Shown here piece by piece: positions 42,560-51,467 of a DNA stretch of 64,000 nucleotides (the stretch's first letter is position 1; each line of letters begins with the position of its first letter). Made by a program: the position numbers and the translations under genes. The DNA is taken from positions 1,718,388 to 1,782,387 of the forward strand of contig NZ_LMVC01000002.1 in the NCBI RefSeq assembly GCF_001510655.1. The letters run 5' to 3'. Source of the stretch: Fictibacillus sp. FJAT-27399 (GTDB taxonomy: Bacteria > Bacillota > Bacilli > Bacillales > Fictibacillaceae). The notes beneath the pieces were generated by a model. It was not told the origin of the DNA. It saw only the letters and a program-made list of their open reading frames with translations, and did no database searches.

Positions 42560-43516
42560 CTATTCTTGATCAAACCATCCCTTTTTTCTAAACCAAAAAT
42601 ACATGCTTAAGCCTAAAGCAGTCATGCATCCAAGGATGATAAAGTACCCATTATGCCAGTTAAGCTCGGGCATATACCGAAAGTTCATGCCGTAAATTCC
42701 TGCAATAAACGTCAACGGCATGAAAATGGTTGTGATGACTGTCAGTGTTTTCATAATGTTATTCATTTTATAGGAATTAAGTGATATATAATTATCACGG
42801 ATATCCGAGGTCATTTCCCGATTGGAATCAATCATCTCGCTTAATTTTATGAGGTGGTCATAAATATCATGAAAGTAGGCCTTTTTATGCTCAGAGATCA
42901 TAAACCGTTTAGATTCCAAGATGCGGTACATGAGATCGCGCATAGGAAAAATAGATCTCCGCACTTTCAGCAAATCACCTCGTACATCAAATGTCTGCTG
43001 GATTAAAGAGTGTTTGTTCCCTCTCTCATAGTTGTTCTCAATATCAAGCAGATGATCCTCGATATTTTGAACGATTGGAAAGTACGTATCAACGATCTTA
43101 TCCATAATTTTATGCCCAACTTCAATCGGGCCGATGGCAGAATAATCACGAACCGACTGAAAATAGTTCCAGGTGGAATCCAGCTCTTTCAATTCATCGA
43201 AATGAAAAGAAACGATAAAATTTTCTCCAATAAAAAGGTCCACTTCTTTTGCTGAAAGAGAATGGGAATCCAAAGCATGCATAACAAAAAAACTATAGCC
43301 TTGATAATACTCCAGTTTAGGGCGCTGAAGGAACTGGAGACAGTCCTCGATCGCCAGGGGATGGAAGTGAAAAAGAGTACTGAGAAGCTTGATTTCCTCT
43401 TCACCAGGATGAGTGAAATCTACCCAGTACCATGCGATTTGATCGTCTGATAATGATTCAATGGATGGTTGCAGCAAAACTTCGTGATCTTTTGTGACAG
43501 CCATTATTCTAAGCAT
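42560..43516 (-). CDS. corA: CorA-family magnesium/divalent cation channel
   Basis: A 318-residue pentameric channel. A long cytoplasmic N-terminal part with a helical funnel (HLLDIENNYERGNKHSLIQQ) and two C-terminal membrane helices; the selectivity motif is GMNF in FIAGIYGMNFRYMPEL, and the C-terminus is basic (FRKKGWFDQE), as expected. It imports Mg2+. Start at 43516; the first residues MLRIMAVTKD leave two possible ATG. Confidence 0.95.
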   Translation of the reverse strand: MLRIMAVTKDHEVLLQPSIESLSDDQIAWYWVDFTHPGEEEIKLLSTLFHFHPLAIEDCLQFLQRPKLEYYQGYSFFVMHALDSHSLSAKEVDLFIGENFIVSFHFDELKELDSTWNYFQSVRDYSAIGPIEVGHKIMDKIVDTYFPIVQNIEDHLLDIENNYERGNKHSLIQQTFDVRGDLLKVRRSIFPMRDLMYRILESKRFMISEHKKAYFHDIYDHLIKLSEMIDSNREMTSDIRDNYISLNSYKMNNIMKTLTVITTIFMPLTFIAGIYGMNFRYMPELNWHNGYFIILGCMTALGLSMYFWFRKKGWFDQE

Positions 43517-43546
43517 TTCGGTTTTTCCCCCGGTTACTTCAGTCTA

Positions 43547-44674
43547 TTAAACGGGCTGCATCTGCAGCATCGTGTTCTCATTAAGCAAATTTAAAACCAC
43601 TTCATATGCGCTTTTTTCTTTATGGTTCTCAAAATAGCTCATTTTGCGCAGGATGCCCTTTACTTCAGGCTCATTTTCTAATACAGAAGCGATCTGTTCT
43701 TCGAATGGTTTTTCCTCGTTGAGCTGAATGATTAAGTTTTCACTGATCAGCTTTTTCAGGTTGATCTGTTCCTGGCCCGGCAATGCGGAATGAACAAAAA
43801 TAGGCAGTCGTTTCTTCAAAGCCTCACTGATGGTAATACCGCCCGGCTTTGTCACAATGGCATCAACCTGTTCGTACAGATGGTTCATCTCTGTACGGGT
43901 GGAAATATACCCCTTCGGCCTGATGTTAGGATGATTCCACGAAGACAGTTCTTTATATAGTCTCTGATTTTTTCCGCAGAGAACCGTATACCGGTAATTG
44001 GAGTCCTCCTTGATCTGTTTAAGAAATCCTTTGATCTTGCCAAGCCCGATGCTACCGCCTGAAATCAGGATGTGCTTCTTCAGTACCGGACGCCAAGAGA
44101 AATAAGCTCTAATATCTTCATTAACAGGTATTCCTGTAATAATGATCTGATCCCTTTCAATCTGGTGTCTGGCGACAAGTTCTTTTTTCATTGAAGAATC
44201 GCTGACCAAATGATAATCGATCCCTTTTTTTCCCCAGATGTCATTAATAAAGAAATCAGTATACACGTTAACGACCGGAACCTGGATCAGTCCCCTTTTC
44301 TTCAGGCGGTTAATAATTGCTGAAGGGAAACAGTGTGTGCATACGATCACGTTCGGTTTCTCTTCCCGAAGCATGCGCAGCATCTTGTGTTCAAAAAGGA
44401 GCAATTGATGGGGCAAAGCACCCCTTTTCTTAGCCGGAGTGTACATCACGTGATGATAGATCCAATCATACGTTTTAGGCATGGTATGAATCCATTTTAA
44501 ATAGGTCGTTGAAATCACTTTCTCTAGCGGTTTATTCCAGTAGCTCAAAAAGTCAATTTTCTTGCAGATAATATGCTCATCGCTGCTCTGCTGTATCGAT
44601 GACATTAAAGCATCAGCAACTTGATGGTGACCAGAAGGCATTTGGAACAAAGGCAAAAATAATATTTTTTTCAT
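43547..44674 (-). CDS. MGDG-synthase-like glycosyltransferase (UgtP/YkoN type)
   Basis: A 375-residue GT28-type enzyme. N-terminal MGDG_synth region (FQMPSGHHQVADALM), and the sugar-nucleotide part with GGSIGLGKIKGFLKQI and VDAIVTKPGGITISEALKKR, as in UgtP. It may move glucose to diacylglycerol at the membrane, giving glycolipids, though the acceptor is not shown. It lies last in a unit of ChrB-domain protein, deacetylase and DedA. GGGGAGGG precedes the start. B. subtilis YkoN seems closest from memory. Confidence 0.85.
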   Translation of the reverse strand: MKKILFLPLFQMPSGHHQVADALMSSIQQSSDEHIICKKIDFLSYWNKPLEKVISTTYLKWIHTMPKTYDWIYHHVMYTPAKKRGALPHQLLLFEHKMLRMLREEKPNVIVCTHCFPSAIINRLKKRGLIQVPVVNVYTDFFINDIWGKKGIDYHLVSDSSMKKELVARHQIERDQIIITGIPVNEDIRAYFSWRPVLKKHILISGGSIGLGKIKGFLKQIKEDSNYRYTVLCGKNQRLYKELSSWNHPNIRPKGYISTRTEMNHLYEQVDAIVTKPGGITISEALKKRLPIFVHSALPGQEQINLKKLISENLIIQLNEEKPFEEQIASVLENEPEVKGILRKMSYFENHKEKSAYEVVLNLLNENTMLQMQPV

Positions 44675-44698
44675 AAAAAACCCTCCCCTACAAACCTT

Positions 44699-45277
44699 CT
44701 AAATCCTGTTTGCAAATTTCTTTCTAAATACTGTTATCAAAAATAAGAGCAAAGCCGCTGCAGCAATCCATGGCAGGTACTTCAATTTAATCTGATCACC
44801 AAAAAAATAGCCAATGCTGACAAAGGTAGTTGTCCATAATGCACTCCCAATGAGCGAAAGCAGGACGTAACGATAAAAGGAGTATCGGCTGATTCCCGCA
44901 ATATAAGGAGCAAGCTGGCGTAGTCCAGGCAGATAGAAACCAAATAAAACAGTCGTCTGCGCATGCCGATGAAACCGTCCCTCGACCACTTTCCATCGAT
45001 CCGGTGTTATTTTTATATATTTTCCGTATCGTTCAATAAAAGGCAGACCGAGCTTTCTGCCGATCCAGTAGGAAACGAGCATCCCTGCAAACGTACCGAA
45101 AAAAGCATAAAGAAGACTGGTCCCAAATGCAAAATGGCCTTTTGCGACGAGCACTCCAATCAGAAACATAAACGATTCTTCAGGGGCAGGAATACCTACG
45201 ATTCCACAAAACAAAACGATAAGAATAATCCAATGCCCATAACTTTGCAAATAAGATATGACGCTGTCTAGACTCAT
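44699..45277 (-). CDS. DedA-family membrane protein
   Basis: A 192-residue membrane protein with the DedA pattern: GIPAPEESFMFLIGVLVAKG, FFGTFAGMLVSYWIGRKLG, RHAQTTVLFGFYLPGLRQLAPYI-type block with the conserved Arg, and GSALWTTTFVSIGYFFGD. DedA proteins take part in flipping or balancing phospholipid carriers (undecaprenyl phosphate or PE) in the membrane. ATG at 45277 follows GAGGTTAAT and starts one base after the deacetylase stop, so translation is coupled. Confidence 0.88.
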   Translation of the reverse strand: MSLDSVISYLQSYGHWIILIVLFCGIVGIPAPEESFMFLIGVLVAKGHFAFGTSLLYAFFGTFAGMLVSYWIGRKLGLPFIERYGKYIKITPDRWKVVEGRFHRHAQTTVLFGFYLPGLRQLAPYIAGISRYSFYRYVLLSLIGSALWTTTFVSIGYFFGDQIKLKYLPWIAAAALLLFLITVFRKKFANRI

Positions 45278-45278
45278 A

Positions 45279-45998
45279 TTAACCTCGTTCATTGTTTTTC
45301 TTAAGTTCTTCAAGTGACACAAACCTGTACCCCTTTTGCTGCGCAAACTCTAGAAATTCACGCAGAGCTTCAAGCATAACCGCCGGTGCCTCATCATCCG
45401 CTCCCGGATTGTCTCCGCTATCATGAAGCAGATAGATCCTTCCCCCACCAAGATCTTTTTTCAGCCGTTCTGCCAATTTTTCTTTTCCCAGTGATGCCTT
45501 CCAGTCTTCATTAATCGATGACCACATAATGGTCTTGTACGCCCTTGAAGCAGAGAGTGAAAAAAGATTAAAACGGCCCCAGGGCGGGCGATAATACATC
45601 GGGGCATTCCCTGTAATTTTTTTTATCGATTGAGCACAGCCTGATATTTCTTCACGCAGGCGATGCGGAAGTAAAAACCAGCTGTTTGAATGAGTCTGGT
45701 GGTGAATTCCAACAGCATGTCCTTCTTTACTCATCCGCTCTACCAGATGAGGATACCTTTGTGCCCGTTCTCCTACGACAAAAAAAGCAGCTGATGCATG
45801 GTATGACCGCAGAAGATCAAGCAGCTTCTCAGTGTAGACGGGGTGCGGGCCATCATCAAAAGTCAGTGCAATCCTGAAATCCTTATCTCCGGACTTCATA
45901 ATACGTAACGAGAACGTCCTGATCAAAACAGTTGGCAAAATGCCATAACACAGGAAAAGCAGCAAAAAGAGAGAAACAATTAATACGATCATCATCAT
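45279..45998 (-). CDS. Polysaccharide deacetylase (NodB-type)
   Basis: A 239-residue membrane-anchored, extracytoplasmic deacetylase. One N-terminal helix (MMMIVLIVSLFLLLFLCYG) precedes the NodB domain with ALTFDDGPHPVYTEKLLDLL (catalytic and metal Asp), GHAVGIHHQTHSN (metal His), PMYYRPPWGRFN and LLHDSGDN. It removes acetyl groups from a cell-wall or carrier-linked sugar. The start overlaps the ChrB-domain stop as ATGA. Confidence 0.9.
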   Translation of the reverse strand: MMMIVLIVSLFLLLFLCYGILPTVLIRTFSLRIMKSGDKDFRIALTFDDGPHPVYTEKLLDLLRSYHASAAFFVVGERAQRYPHLVERMSKEGHAVGIHHQTHSNSWFLLPHRLREEISGCAQSIKKITGNAPMYYRPPWGRFNLFSLSASRAYKTIMWSSINEDWKASLGKEKLAERLKKDLGGGRIYLLHDSGDNPGADDEAPAVMLEALREFLEFAQQKGYRFVSLEELKKNNERG

Positions 45999-46555
45999 TC
46001 CCCGTGATAAGCTCCCTCAAGCTCATAGACTGCTTCTGAAAAAGAATACAGCTTTTCTTCACATCTCTTCAGGCATTCTTTAGAATGGAAGGAAAGCTCA
46101 TGTTTGAAATAATCTCTCTTCATGATCTTTCTGTGCCACCTTTTCAAGCGCATGAGTTCCATTTCATTTTCTTCGATGTCGCCAAATTGATCCTGGCCTG
46201 TTTTGATTTCGTCTTTGATACTTTGCAAGAAGCGGCTGCAGCTTTCAAGCAGTTCCTCATACTCCATAGCTCTCTGCGCATTAAACAATTGTATGAGTTC
46301 TTGCTGTGAGTAATGAGAGAACTTTACGATCTCAACCATAAAAGACTCTCCGCGGTGCTCACCAATCAACGTTCTTAATTTAGCCAGCTTATTTTCAATA
46401 TCGGGTGTTTTGGGCACCAGACATACTGATTGCTGGATATACAGCACACCAAGTGCTTTTAAATTCCTCCAGATCCTTACTCTCAGAGTAGAAGGCTCTG
46501 CAGGAACTTTATATGAAAACAAATACCATGTCCTGTTTTCTTCCATAGGGTTCAC
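45995..46555 (-). CDS. ChrB N-terminal-domain protein, probable regulator
   Basis: A 186-residue soluble protein. It starts WYLFSYKVPAEPSTLRVRIW then LGVLYIQQSVCLVP, as in the ChrB_N domain of chromate-resistance regulators; the rest is helical and charged. No chromate transporter (ChrA) is near; instead it is the first gene of an envelope operon. The inverted repeat at 46599-46632 just upstream makes a role as operon repressor plausible. Confidence 0.75.
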   Translation of the reverse strand: MNPMEENRTWYLFSYKVPAEPSTLRVRIWRNLKALGVLYIQQSVCLVPKTPDIENKLAKLRTLIGEHRGESFMVEIVKFSHYSQQELIQLFNAQRAMEYEELLESCSRFLQSIKDEIKTGQDQFGDIEENEMELMRLKRWHRKIMKRDYFKHELSFHSKECLKRCEEKLYSFSEAVYELEGAYHGE

Positions 46556-46598
46556 ACCTTATATTATTTAGATATCATGTTGCCATAATAACATAAAT

Positions 46599-46632
46599 AA
46601 CAATTGTTGCAACAAAAATCGCAACAGTTGTT
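46599..46632. promoter_or_regulatory. Inverted-repeat operator in the divergent chrB-like/DUF1232 region
   Basis: Arms AACAATTGTTGC (46599-46610) and GCAACAGTTGTT (46621-46632) are inverse with one mismatch, 10 bases apart. It lies 44 bases ahead of the ChrB-like gene and 54 ahead of the DUF1232 start. Confidence 0.6.
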
Positions 46633-46685
46633 TCATTTATGGAGAGCTTTTGATATTCCCATCTTTCAAAAAGAAGGTGAAAGAA

Positions 46686-47069
46686 TTGAAATCATTCATT
46701 ATTAAATGGAAACAAATAGCCAAATCATTCAAACAGAATATCGCTGTATTGTATTTTGCCTATCGGAATCCAAAGACTCCTTTGCCGGCACGCATAGTGC
46801 TGCTTATTGTCATTGCCTATGCTTTCAGTCCCATAGATCTAATCCCTGACTTTATTCCTGTAGTCGGTTACCTGGATGATTTAATTCTTCTTCCAATTGG
46901 AATATGGTTTGCAATCCGGCTGCTTCCAGCTGAGGTCCTTAAGGATAGCCGAGAAAAAGCAGCCAACCATAATAATACCGGCAAACCTTCCTATTGGATT
47001 TCCGGAGTGTTAGTCATCATAATTTGGATTGCTCTGGCATGTTGGCTCTTCTACAAAGTTATTCATTAA
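46686..47069 (+). CDS. DUF1232 (YkvA-type) membrane protein
   Basis: A 127-residue protein with the DUF1232 core ARIVLLIVIAYAFSPIDLIP then DFIPVVGYLDDLILLPIGIW, and a C-terminal helix. Function unknown. TTG at 46686 is the start, after GAAGGTGAAAGAA; a TTG at 46650 in frame has no site. It is divergent from the ChrB-like operon and may share its operator. Confidence 0.85.
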   Translation: MKSFIIKWKQIAKSFKQNIAVLYFAYRNPKTPLPARIVLLIVIAYAFSPIDLIPDFIPVVGYLDDLILLPIGIWFAIRLLPAEVLKDSREKAANHNNTGKPSYWISGVLVIIIWIALACWLFYKVIH

Positions 47070-47079
47070 CTAAAAAAAA

Positions 47080-47116
47080 TAAAAAGAGGAGAACTATTAT
47101 TAGTCTTCCTCTTTTC
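47080..47116. terminator. Bidirectional terminator
   Basis: Stem AAAAAGAGGA / TCCTCTTTT with inner AGAACT..AGTCT pairing, between DUF1232 and the convergent Ktr gene. Confidence 0.75.
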
Positions 47117-47126
47117 AATATGATTT

Positions 47127-48503
47127 TTACTGACCGATGATTATTTTTTCTTTTGGGTAATGAAAATGCTCCACAACCGTCTTTCCGCGGATAATGAATA
47201 GGAAGGAAAGAACGCCGATCCTTCCGATAAACATGAGCACCATAAGGATTATCTTTCCTCCCGTACTCAAGTCAGGTGTAATTCCTAAACTTAGACCTGT
47301 CGTCCCAAATGCCGAACATACTTCAAACACAATTTTTTCGATAGGCAGCGGGTCGGTTACTGCCAAAAACAGTGAGGCCGCACTGCAAATCAGAAATGCC
47401 ACAATCAAAACGATAAAAGACTTCTGAACGTCTTCAGTCATCACTTCTCGGCCAAAAACTTTTATTGAATTCCGGCCTTTTGCATAGAACCATATAGCAA
47501 GAAAAGCTACGGCAACGGTAGTTGTCCTGACCCCGCCCCCTACACTGCTTGGCGAAGCGCCGATAAACATCATTGCGCTCAGAAATAGATTCGTGGGTGT
47601 TGAAAAATGATTCATATCCATTGTCGAGAGCCCGCCGCTCCTCGTTGTCACCGACTGGAACAGAGAATAGAATAACGTTTCATGCCATGTCTTATCGGCA
47701 AGAAAATGTCCTGCTTCAAACACATAGATTCCCACCGTTCCCATTACGACAAGGATAAAAAAAGTGACCGTCGTAATTTTAGTAAACAGCGTAAAGTTAT
47801 ATCGTTCCTTGTATTTCCTTTCGGCTATAAAATTCTTTACTTCGATCAGCACTGGAAAGCCTATAGCGCCAGCTGTAATTAAAATCATGGTCAACAGCTG
47901 AATGAAATAATCATCCTTAAATGGAATTAAGGACTGGCCCGTAAGATCAAAGCCCGCATTGGTCGTTGCAGTTACTGATGAAAAGAAACCATGGTATAAC
48001 GCTTCTTTCCAGGACGGGTAGTACTTTAAAAACAGAAAAGTAAAAAGAACCATACCAATGAACTCAATAATCATAATTAAGCCAAGGATTTGTCTCATGA
48101 GGTTTACAAGTCCGGACAGTGTGGACTGGTTTTGATCGGTCATGATTAATTGCCGCTCTCTCATCCCGATTTTCTTTCCAAGCAATATCCACACCGCTGT
48201 TCCCATCGTCATCACACCGACACCGCCGATTTGGACGATCATCGCCAAGGCAATGACACCGCCAGAGTTGAAGGTCTCATGTATGGTTACAACCGAAAGG
48301 CCGGTGACACTCACCGCACTAACTGCCGTAAACAGAGCATCAACAAACGTCACCGAGACGCCAGGATTGTGAAATGCCGGCAAACTTAATACACCTGTCG
48401 CAATGATGACAGAAATAAGATAAAAAAGAACGATGATCTGAACTGAGGTTAAAAAGAATCCTCTTTTGGTTTTATCCTGTTTTACTCCAAGCACAATTTT
48501 CAC
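47127..48503 (-). CDS. Ktr-type potassium uptake membrane subunit (KtrB/KtrD)
   Basis: A 458-residue TrkH/KtrB-family channel with four repeated M1-P-M2 units. The pore Gly lies in VSVTGLSVVT, TATTNAGFDLTG, VTTRSGGLSTMD and AFGTTGLSLGI. It works with a cytoplasmic KtrA/KtrC subunit that is not adjacent; in B. subtilis the standalone form is KtrD, which this arrangement recalls. GTG at 48503 is the open start but its ribosome site is weak, so the true start may be a few codons further in. Confidence 0.92.
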   Translation of the reverse strand: MKIVLGVKQDKTKRGFFLTSVQIIVLFYLISVIIATGVLSLPAFHNPGVSVTFVDALFTAVSAVSVTGLSVVTIHETFNSGGVIALAMIVQIGGVGVMTMGTAVWILLGKKIGMRERQLIMTDQNQSTLSGLVNLMRQILGLIMIIEFIGMVLFTFLFLKYYPSWKEALYHGFFSSVTATTNAGFDLTGQSLIPFKDDYFIQLLTMILITAGAIGFPVLIEVKNFIAERKYKERYNFTLFTKITTVTFFILVVMGTVGIYVFEAGHFLADKTWHETLFYSLFQSVTTRSGGLSTMDMNHFSTPTNLFLSAMMFIGASPSSVGGGVRTTTVAVAFLAIWFYAKGRNSIKVFGREVMTEDVQKSFIVLIVAFLICSAASLFLAVTDPLPIEKIVFEVCSAFGTTGLSLGITPDLSTGGKIILMVLMFIGRIGVLSFLFIIRGKTVVEHFHYPKEKIIIGQ

Positions 48504-48565
48504 AACCCTGTCTAATCATATATCTTGTTTAAATGATACCCTATTCCAAACCTTGGACAACAGTA

Positions 48566-49450
48566 TCAGTGAATATTTTTCTTTTTAAATCTGCCGCCCT
48601 TTACATCATGAATATTTCCCACCGCTAAGAAGGCCGTCGGATCAATATCATTGACGATATTTTTCAGTTTCGCTTCTTCCAGCCTGGTGATTACGGTAAA
48701 AATAACTTTTTTATCGTCTCTGGAGTATGCACCTTCCCCATTCAGATAAGTTACACCACGGCCAAGTCTGGCAAGAAGGGCTTCGCCTATCCTCATATGT
48801 TCATCACTGATGATCCATACAGATTTAGACTGATCAAATCCATCAATGGTAACATCTATGACCTTAAAAGCGATATAGTAGGCGATCAAGGAATACATAG
48901 CGCGGTCCCATCCAAATACAAACCCTGCGCTTGCAAGAATGAAGATGTTAAAGAACATCACCACTTCACCAACAGAAAAAGGTGTTTTAGTATTGAATAA
49001 AATGGCTAAAATTTCTGTTCCATCAAGAGATCCTCCATAACGGATGACCATACCGACGCCCACCCCTAAAATAACACCTCCGAATACTGCGGCCAATAAA
49101 GGATCATCGGTTAAAACGGGTACAGGATGAAGAAAGGATGTTCCAATAGACATGATAATGACACCGAATAATGTAGAAATGGCGAAGGTTTTTCCGATTT
49201 GCTTGTAACCGAGGAAAAAGAATGGAATGTTTAACACGACAAGAAACAAGCCAAGATTCAGCTTTGTTAAATGAGACAAAATAATGGAGATACCGACGAT
49301 TCCCCCATCAATGATCTGATTGGGAACGAGGAAAATTTCAAGGCCTGTAGCTACGAGCAATGCCCCCAGGGCTATAAAAATTACCCTTTTAAAAAGATTG
49401 GTCTTTGTAATTTTCTTATGAGCCGTTTGTTGTTGTTGTAGTGATTCCAA
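48566..49450 (-). CDS. YitT-family membrane protein with DUF2179 domain
   Basis: A 294-residue protein. Five or six membrane helices with IFLVPNQIIDGGIVGISIIL and VIRYGGSLDGTEILAIL, then a C-terminal soluble DUF2179 domain (VSIISDEHMR-type block, GEGAYSRDDKKVIFTVITRL). Bacilli have several such proteins (YitT, YpjC, YqfU, YvjA); role unknown. TTG at 49450 is likely the start, with AGAGGGGGA six bases ahead; a GTG at 49456 is too close to it. Confidence 0.88.
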   Translation of the reverse strand: MESLQQQQTAHKKITKTNLFKRVIFIALGALLVATGLEIFLVPNQIIDGGIVGISIILSHLTKLNLGLFLVVLNIPFFFLGYKQIGKTFAISTLFGVIIMSIGTSFLHPVPVLTDDPLLAAVFGGVILGVGVGMVIRYGGSLDGTEILAILFNTKTPFSVGEVVMFFNIFILASAGFVFGWDRAMYSLIAYYIAFKVIDVTIDGFDQSKSVWIISDEHMRIGEALLARLGRGVTYLNGEGAYSRDDKKVIFTVITRLEEAKLKNIVNDIDPTAFLAVGNIHDVKGGRFKKKNIH

Positions 49451-49543
49451 CAGCACTCCCCCTCTAGTAATAAGTTTCTCTTATGGTATTTTTTAATTAT
49501 AGCAGTTTTTTATTGATACTTTAAGCAATAAGCCTTATTAAAT

Positions 49544-49581
49544 GAAAAAAGAAGCTCCTGCTTTTGCAGGAGCTTCTTTTT
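49544..49581 (-). terminator. gltT terminator
   Basis: Stem AAAAGAAGCTCCTG / CAGGAGCTTCTTTT with CTTTT loop, touching the gltT stop. Confidence 0.85.
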
Positions 49582-50845
49582 ATGATGCTTGTTTAACTTC
49601 ATTGATATACGCTTCAGCTTTTTGATTATCAAATTGGCCTTCCCACTTGGACATGATGATCGCAGCGAGAGAGTTACCAACTACGTTAACAGCGGTTCTT
49701 GCCATATCAAGGATACGGTCGATACCAGCAATAAACGCTAAACCTTCTACCGGGATGCCAACTGTTCCCAATGTAGCAAGGAGGACGACGAACGATACTC
49801 CAGGAACACCTGCGATTCCTTTAGATGTTACCATCAGCACGAGAAGCAGTGTGATCTGAGAGGAGATCGGCATGTCAATCCCGTACATTTGAGCGATAAA
49901 CAATGCCGCGATAGCCTGATAAAGAGTTGAACCATCTAAGTTAAAGGAATACCCTGTTGGGATAACAAAGCTCGCGATGGCTTTCGGGCAGCCCATCTTC
50001 TCCATCTTCTCCATTAATTTCGGAAGAACCGTTTCTGAGCTGGATGTTGAATACGCAAGGATCAGTTCATCTTTTAATATTCTGAAAATATTAAATATAT
50101 TAACACCCGCAATTTTTGCAACGAGCCCGAGTACCACTATAACAAAGAACGCCATAGTCAAGTACACAAGAATAACAAGCTTGCTTAATGGGATCAAGGA
50201 TGTAACACCAAACTTGGATACCGTAACACCAATCAGTGCAAAAACCCCGAATGGAGCAAACTTCATGATCTGGTTGGTCACGTAAAACATCGCTTCTGCT
50301 GTACCTTGGAAAAACCTCAGAACCGGCTCACCTTTTTCACCAATTGCTGCCACACCAAGTCCGAACATTACCGAGAAGAAAATAATAGCAAGCATATCAC
50401 CGTGCACGAGAGATTCAAACAAGTTTTGAGGAACGATATTAACGAATGTCTCCGCAAATCCATGTTCACCAGCGGTTTTAGCTGTTTCTACATAACTCCC
50501 GATATCTGTTTTGCTCAAATGTTTCATATCTACGCCTGCACCAGGCTTAAAGATATTTGCTACCAACAACCCAACAGCGATGGCAATCGTTGTAATGATC
50601 TCAAAATAAAGAATAGTTTTCCCGCCGAGTTTACCCAGCTTTTTCATATCACCTACACCGGCAACTCCGACAATTAGGCTGGAAACTACAATCGGAATGA
50701 CAATCATCTTAATGAGCCTGATGAAGATATCTCCAATTGGCTGCAAATACTTTTCAATTCCAGGATTGCCGTAAAAAATAGCTCCGACCGCGATACCCAG
50801 AATCAAACCGATAAGAATCTGCCATGCTAGTCCAATTCTTTTCAT
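49580..50845 (-). CDS. gltT: Proton/sodium-glutamate symporter GltT
   Basis: A 421-residue member of the dicarboxylate/amino acid:cation symporter family. Helical hairpin HP1 has the Ser-rich AYSTSSSETVLPKLMEKM; TM7 has FNLDGSTLYQ; HP2 is TSKGIAGVPGVSFVVL; TM8 has FIAGIDRILDMARTAVNVVG. Overall wording is very near B. subtilis GltT. It takes up glutamate or aspartate. The start at 50845 follows AGAGGTGATATACATT; a GTG 12 bases upstream lies inside the ribosome site. Confidence 0.92.
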   Translation of the reverse strand: MKRIGLAWQILIGLILGIAVGAIFYGNPGIEKYLQPIGDIFIRLIKMIVIPIVVSSLIVGVAGVGDMKKLGKLGGKTILYFEIITTIAIAVGLLVANIFKPGAGVDMKHLSKTDIGSYVETAKTAGEHGFAETFVNIVPQNLFESLVHGDMLAIIFFSVMFGLGVAAIGEKGEPVLRFFQGTAEAMFYVTNQIMKFAPFGVFALIGVTVSKFGVTSLIPLSKLVILVYLTMAFFVIVVLGLVAKIAGVNIFNIFRILKDELILAYSTSSSETVLPKLMEKMEKMGCPKAIASFVIPTGYSFNLDGSTLYQAIAALFIAQMYGIDMPISSQITLLLVLMVTSKGIAGVPGVSFVVLLATLGTVGIPVEGLAFIAGIDRILDMARTAVNVVGNSLAAIIMSKWEGQFDNQKAEAYINEVKQAS

Positions 50846-50892
50846 AATGTATATCACCTCTTGTTGTTTGTAATCGTTAACACAATAATCTA

Positions 50893-50922
50893 ATTGTATA
50901 TTCTTTATAAAATGTTTGTCAA
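50893..50922 (-). promoter_or_regulatory. SigA-type promoter of gltT
   Basis: TTGACA (50917-50922) and TACAAT (50893-50898) on the minus strand, 18 bases apart. Confidence 0.65.
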
Positions 50923-50997
50923 AGTTAATAATTGCTAACTAGATATATTTCTTTGATAAACTAAGCAACAACGCGGTTTTAAACGTCAGAAAAAATT

Positions 50998-51028
50998 AAA
51001 AAACATCCCTGAAAAAGGGATGTTTTTT
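50998..51028 (-). terminator. Terminator of the 78-aa gene
   Basis: Stem AAAACATCCC / GGGATGTTTT around TGAAAAA with A/T-runs both sides. Confidence 0.85.
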
Positions 51029-51044
51029 AACTGTCGAAACCCAG

Positions 51045-51281
51045 TTAGATCGGGAAAATCGCTACAATCTCGCATATACGGATAACAACGCGGAATGTAC
51101 AATTGTTTCTTCTTACACGCAGTACGATGACATCCCGGCCAACTGCAACCAATCTTCCGCGGAATGTCTGGTTTACGGTATCTACTTGTACACGTTCGTT
51201 AATTAGCGCAATTGCTTCTCTTCTAAACGTATCTCCCCGGCGGCGGCCAAAGCCGTCTCCGCCATCAAAACCAAAACCCAT
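51045..51281 (-). CDS. Small Sm-like-looking protein with a Gly/Arg-rich start, 78 aa
   Basis: The first 20 residues are MGFGFDGGDGFGRRRGDTFR; the rest (ALINERVQVDTVNQTFRGRL then VAVGRDVIVLRVRRN) has the strand spacing of small Sm/SH3-like barrels. GAAAGGAGAG precedes the start. It resembles in design the 122-aa protein at 26.2-26.6 kb, with the Gly/Phe-rich part at the other end. Possibly spore-related; no family recognised. Confidence 0.65.
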   Translation of the reverse strand: MGFGFDGGDGFGRRRGDTFRREAIALINERVQVDTVNQTFRGRLVAVGRDVIVLRVRRNNCTFRVVIRICEIVAIFPI

Positions 51282-51467
51282 GACTTACTCTCCTTTCATC
51301 ACCGATTTTATTACCAACCGATGGTACTAATAGTAGATGCAGGAGAAGGTACTTTGGTGTGGACAAACATCACGGGCAACCGCTGATATTTATCGATTAA
51401 ACAGTTGTTTAAATTTTTCTTTCTGCGGGAAAAATGAATAGATAAACCTGTAGAAGGGATGAGTTCA

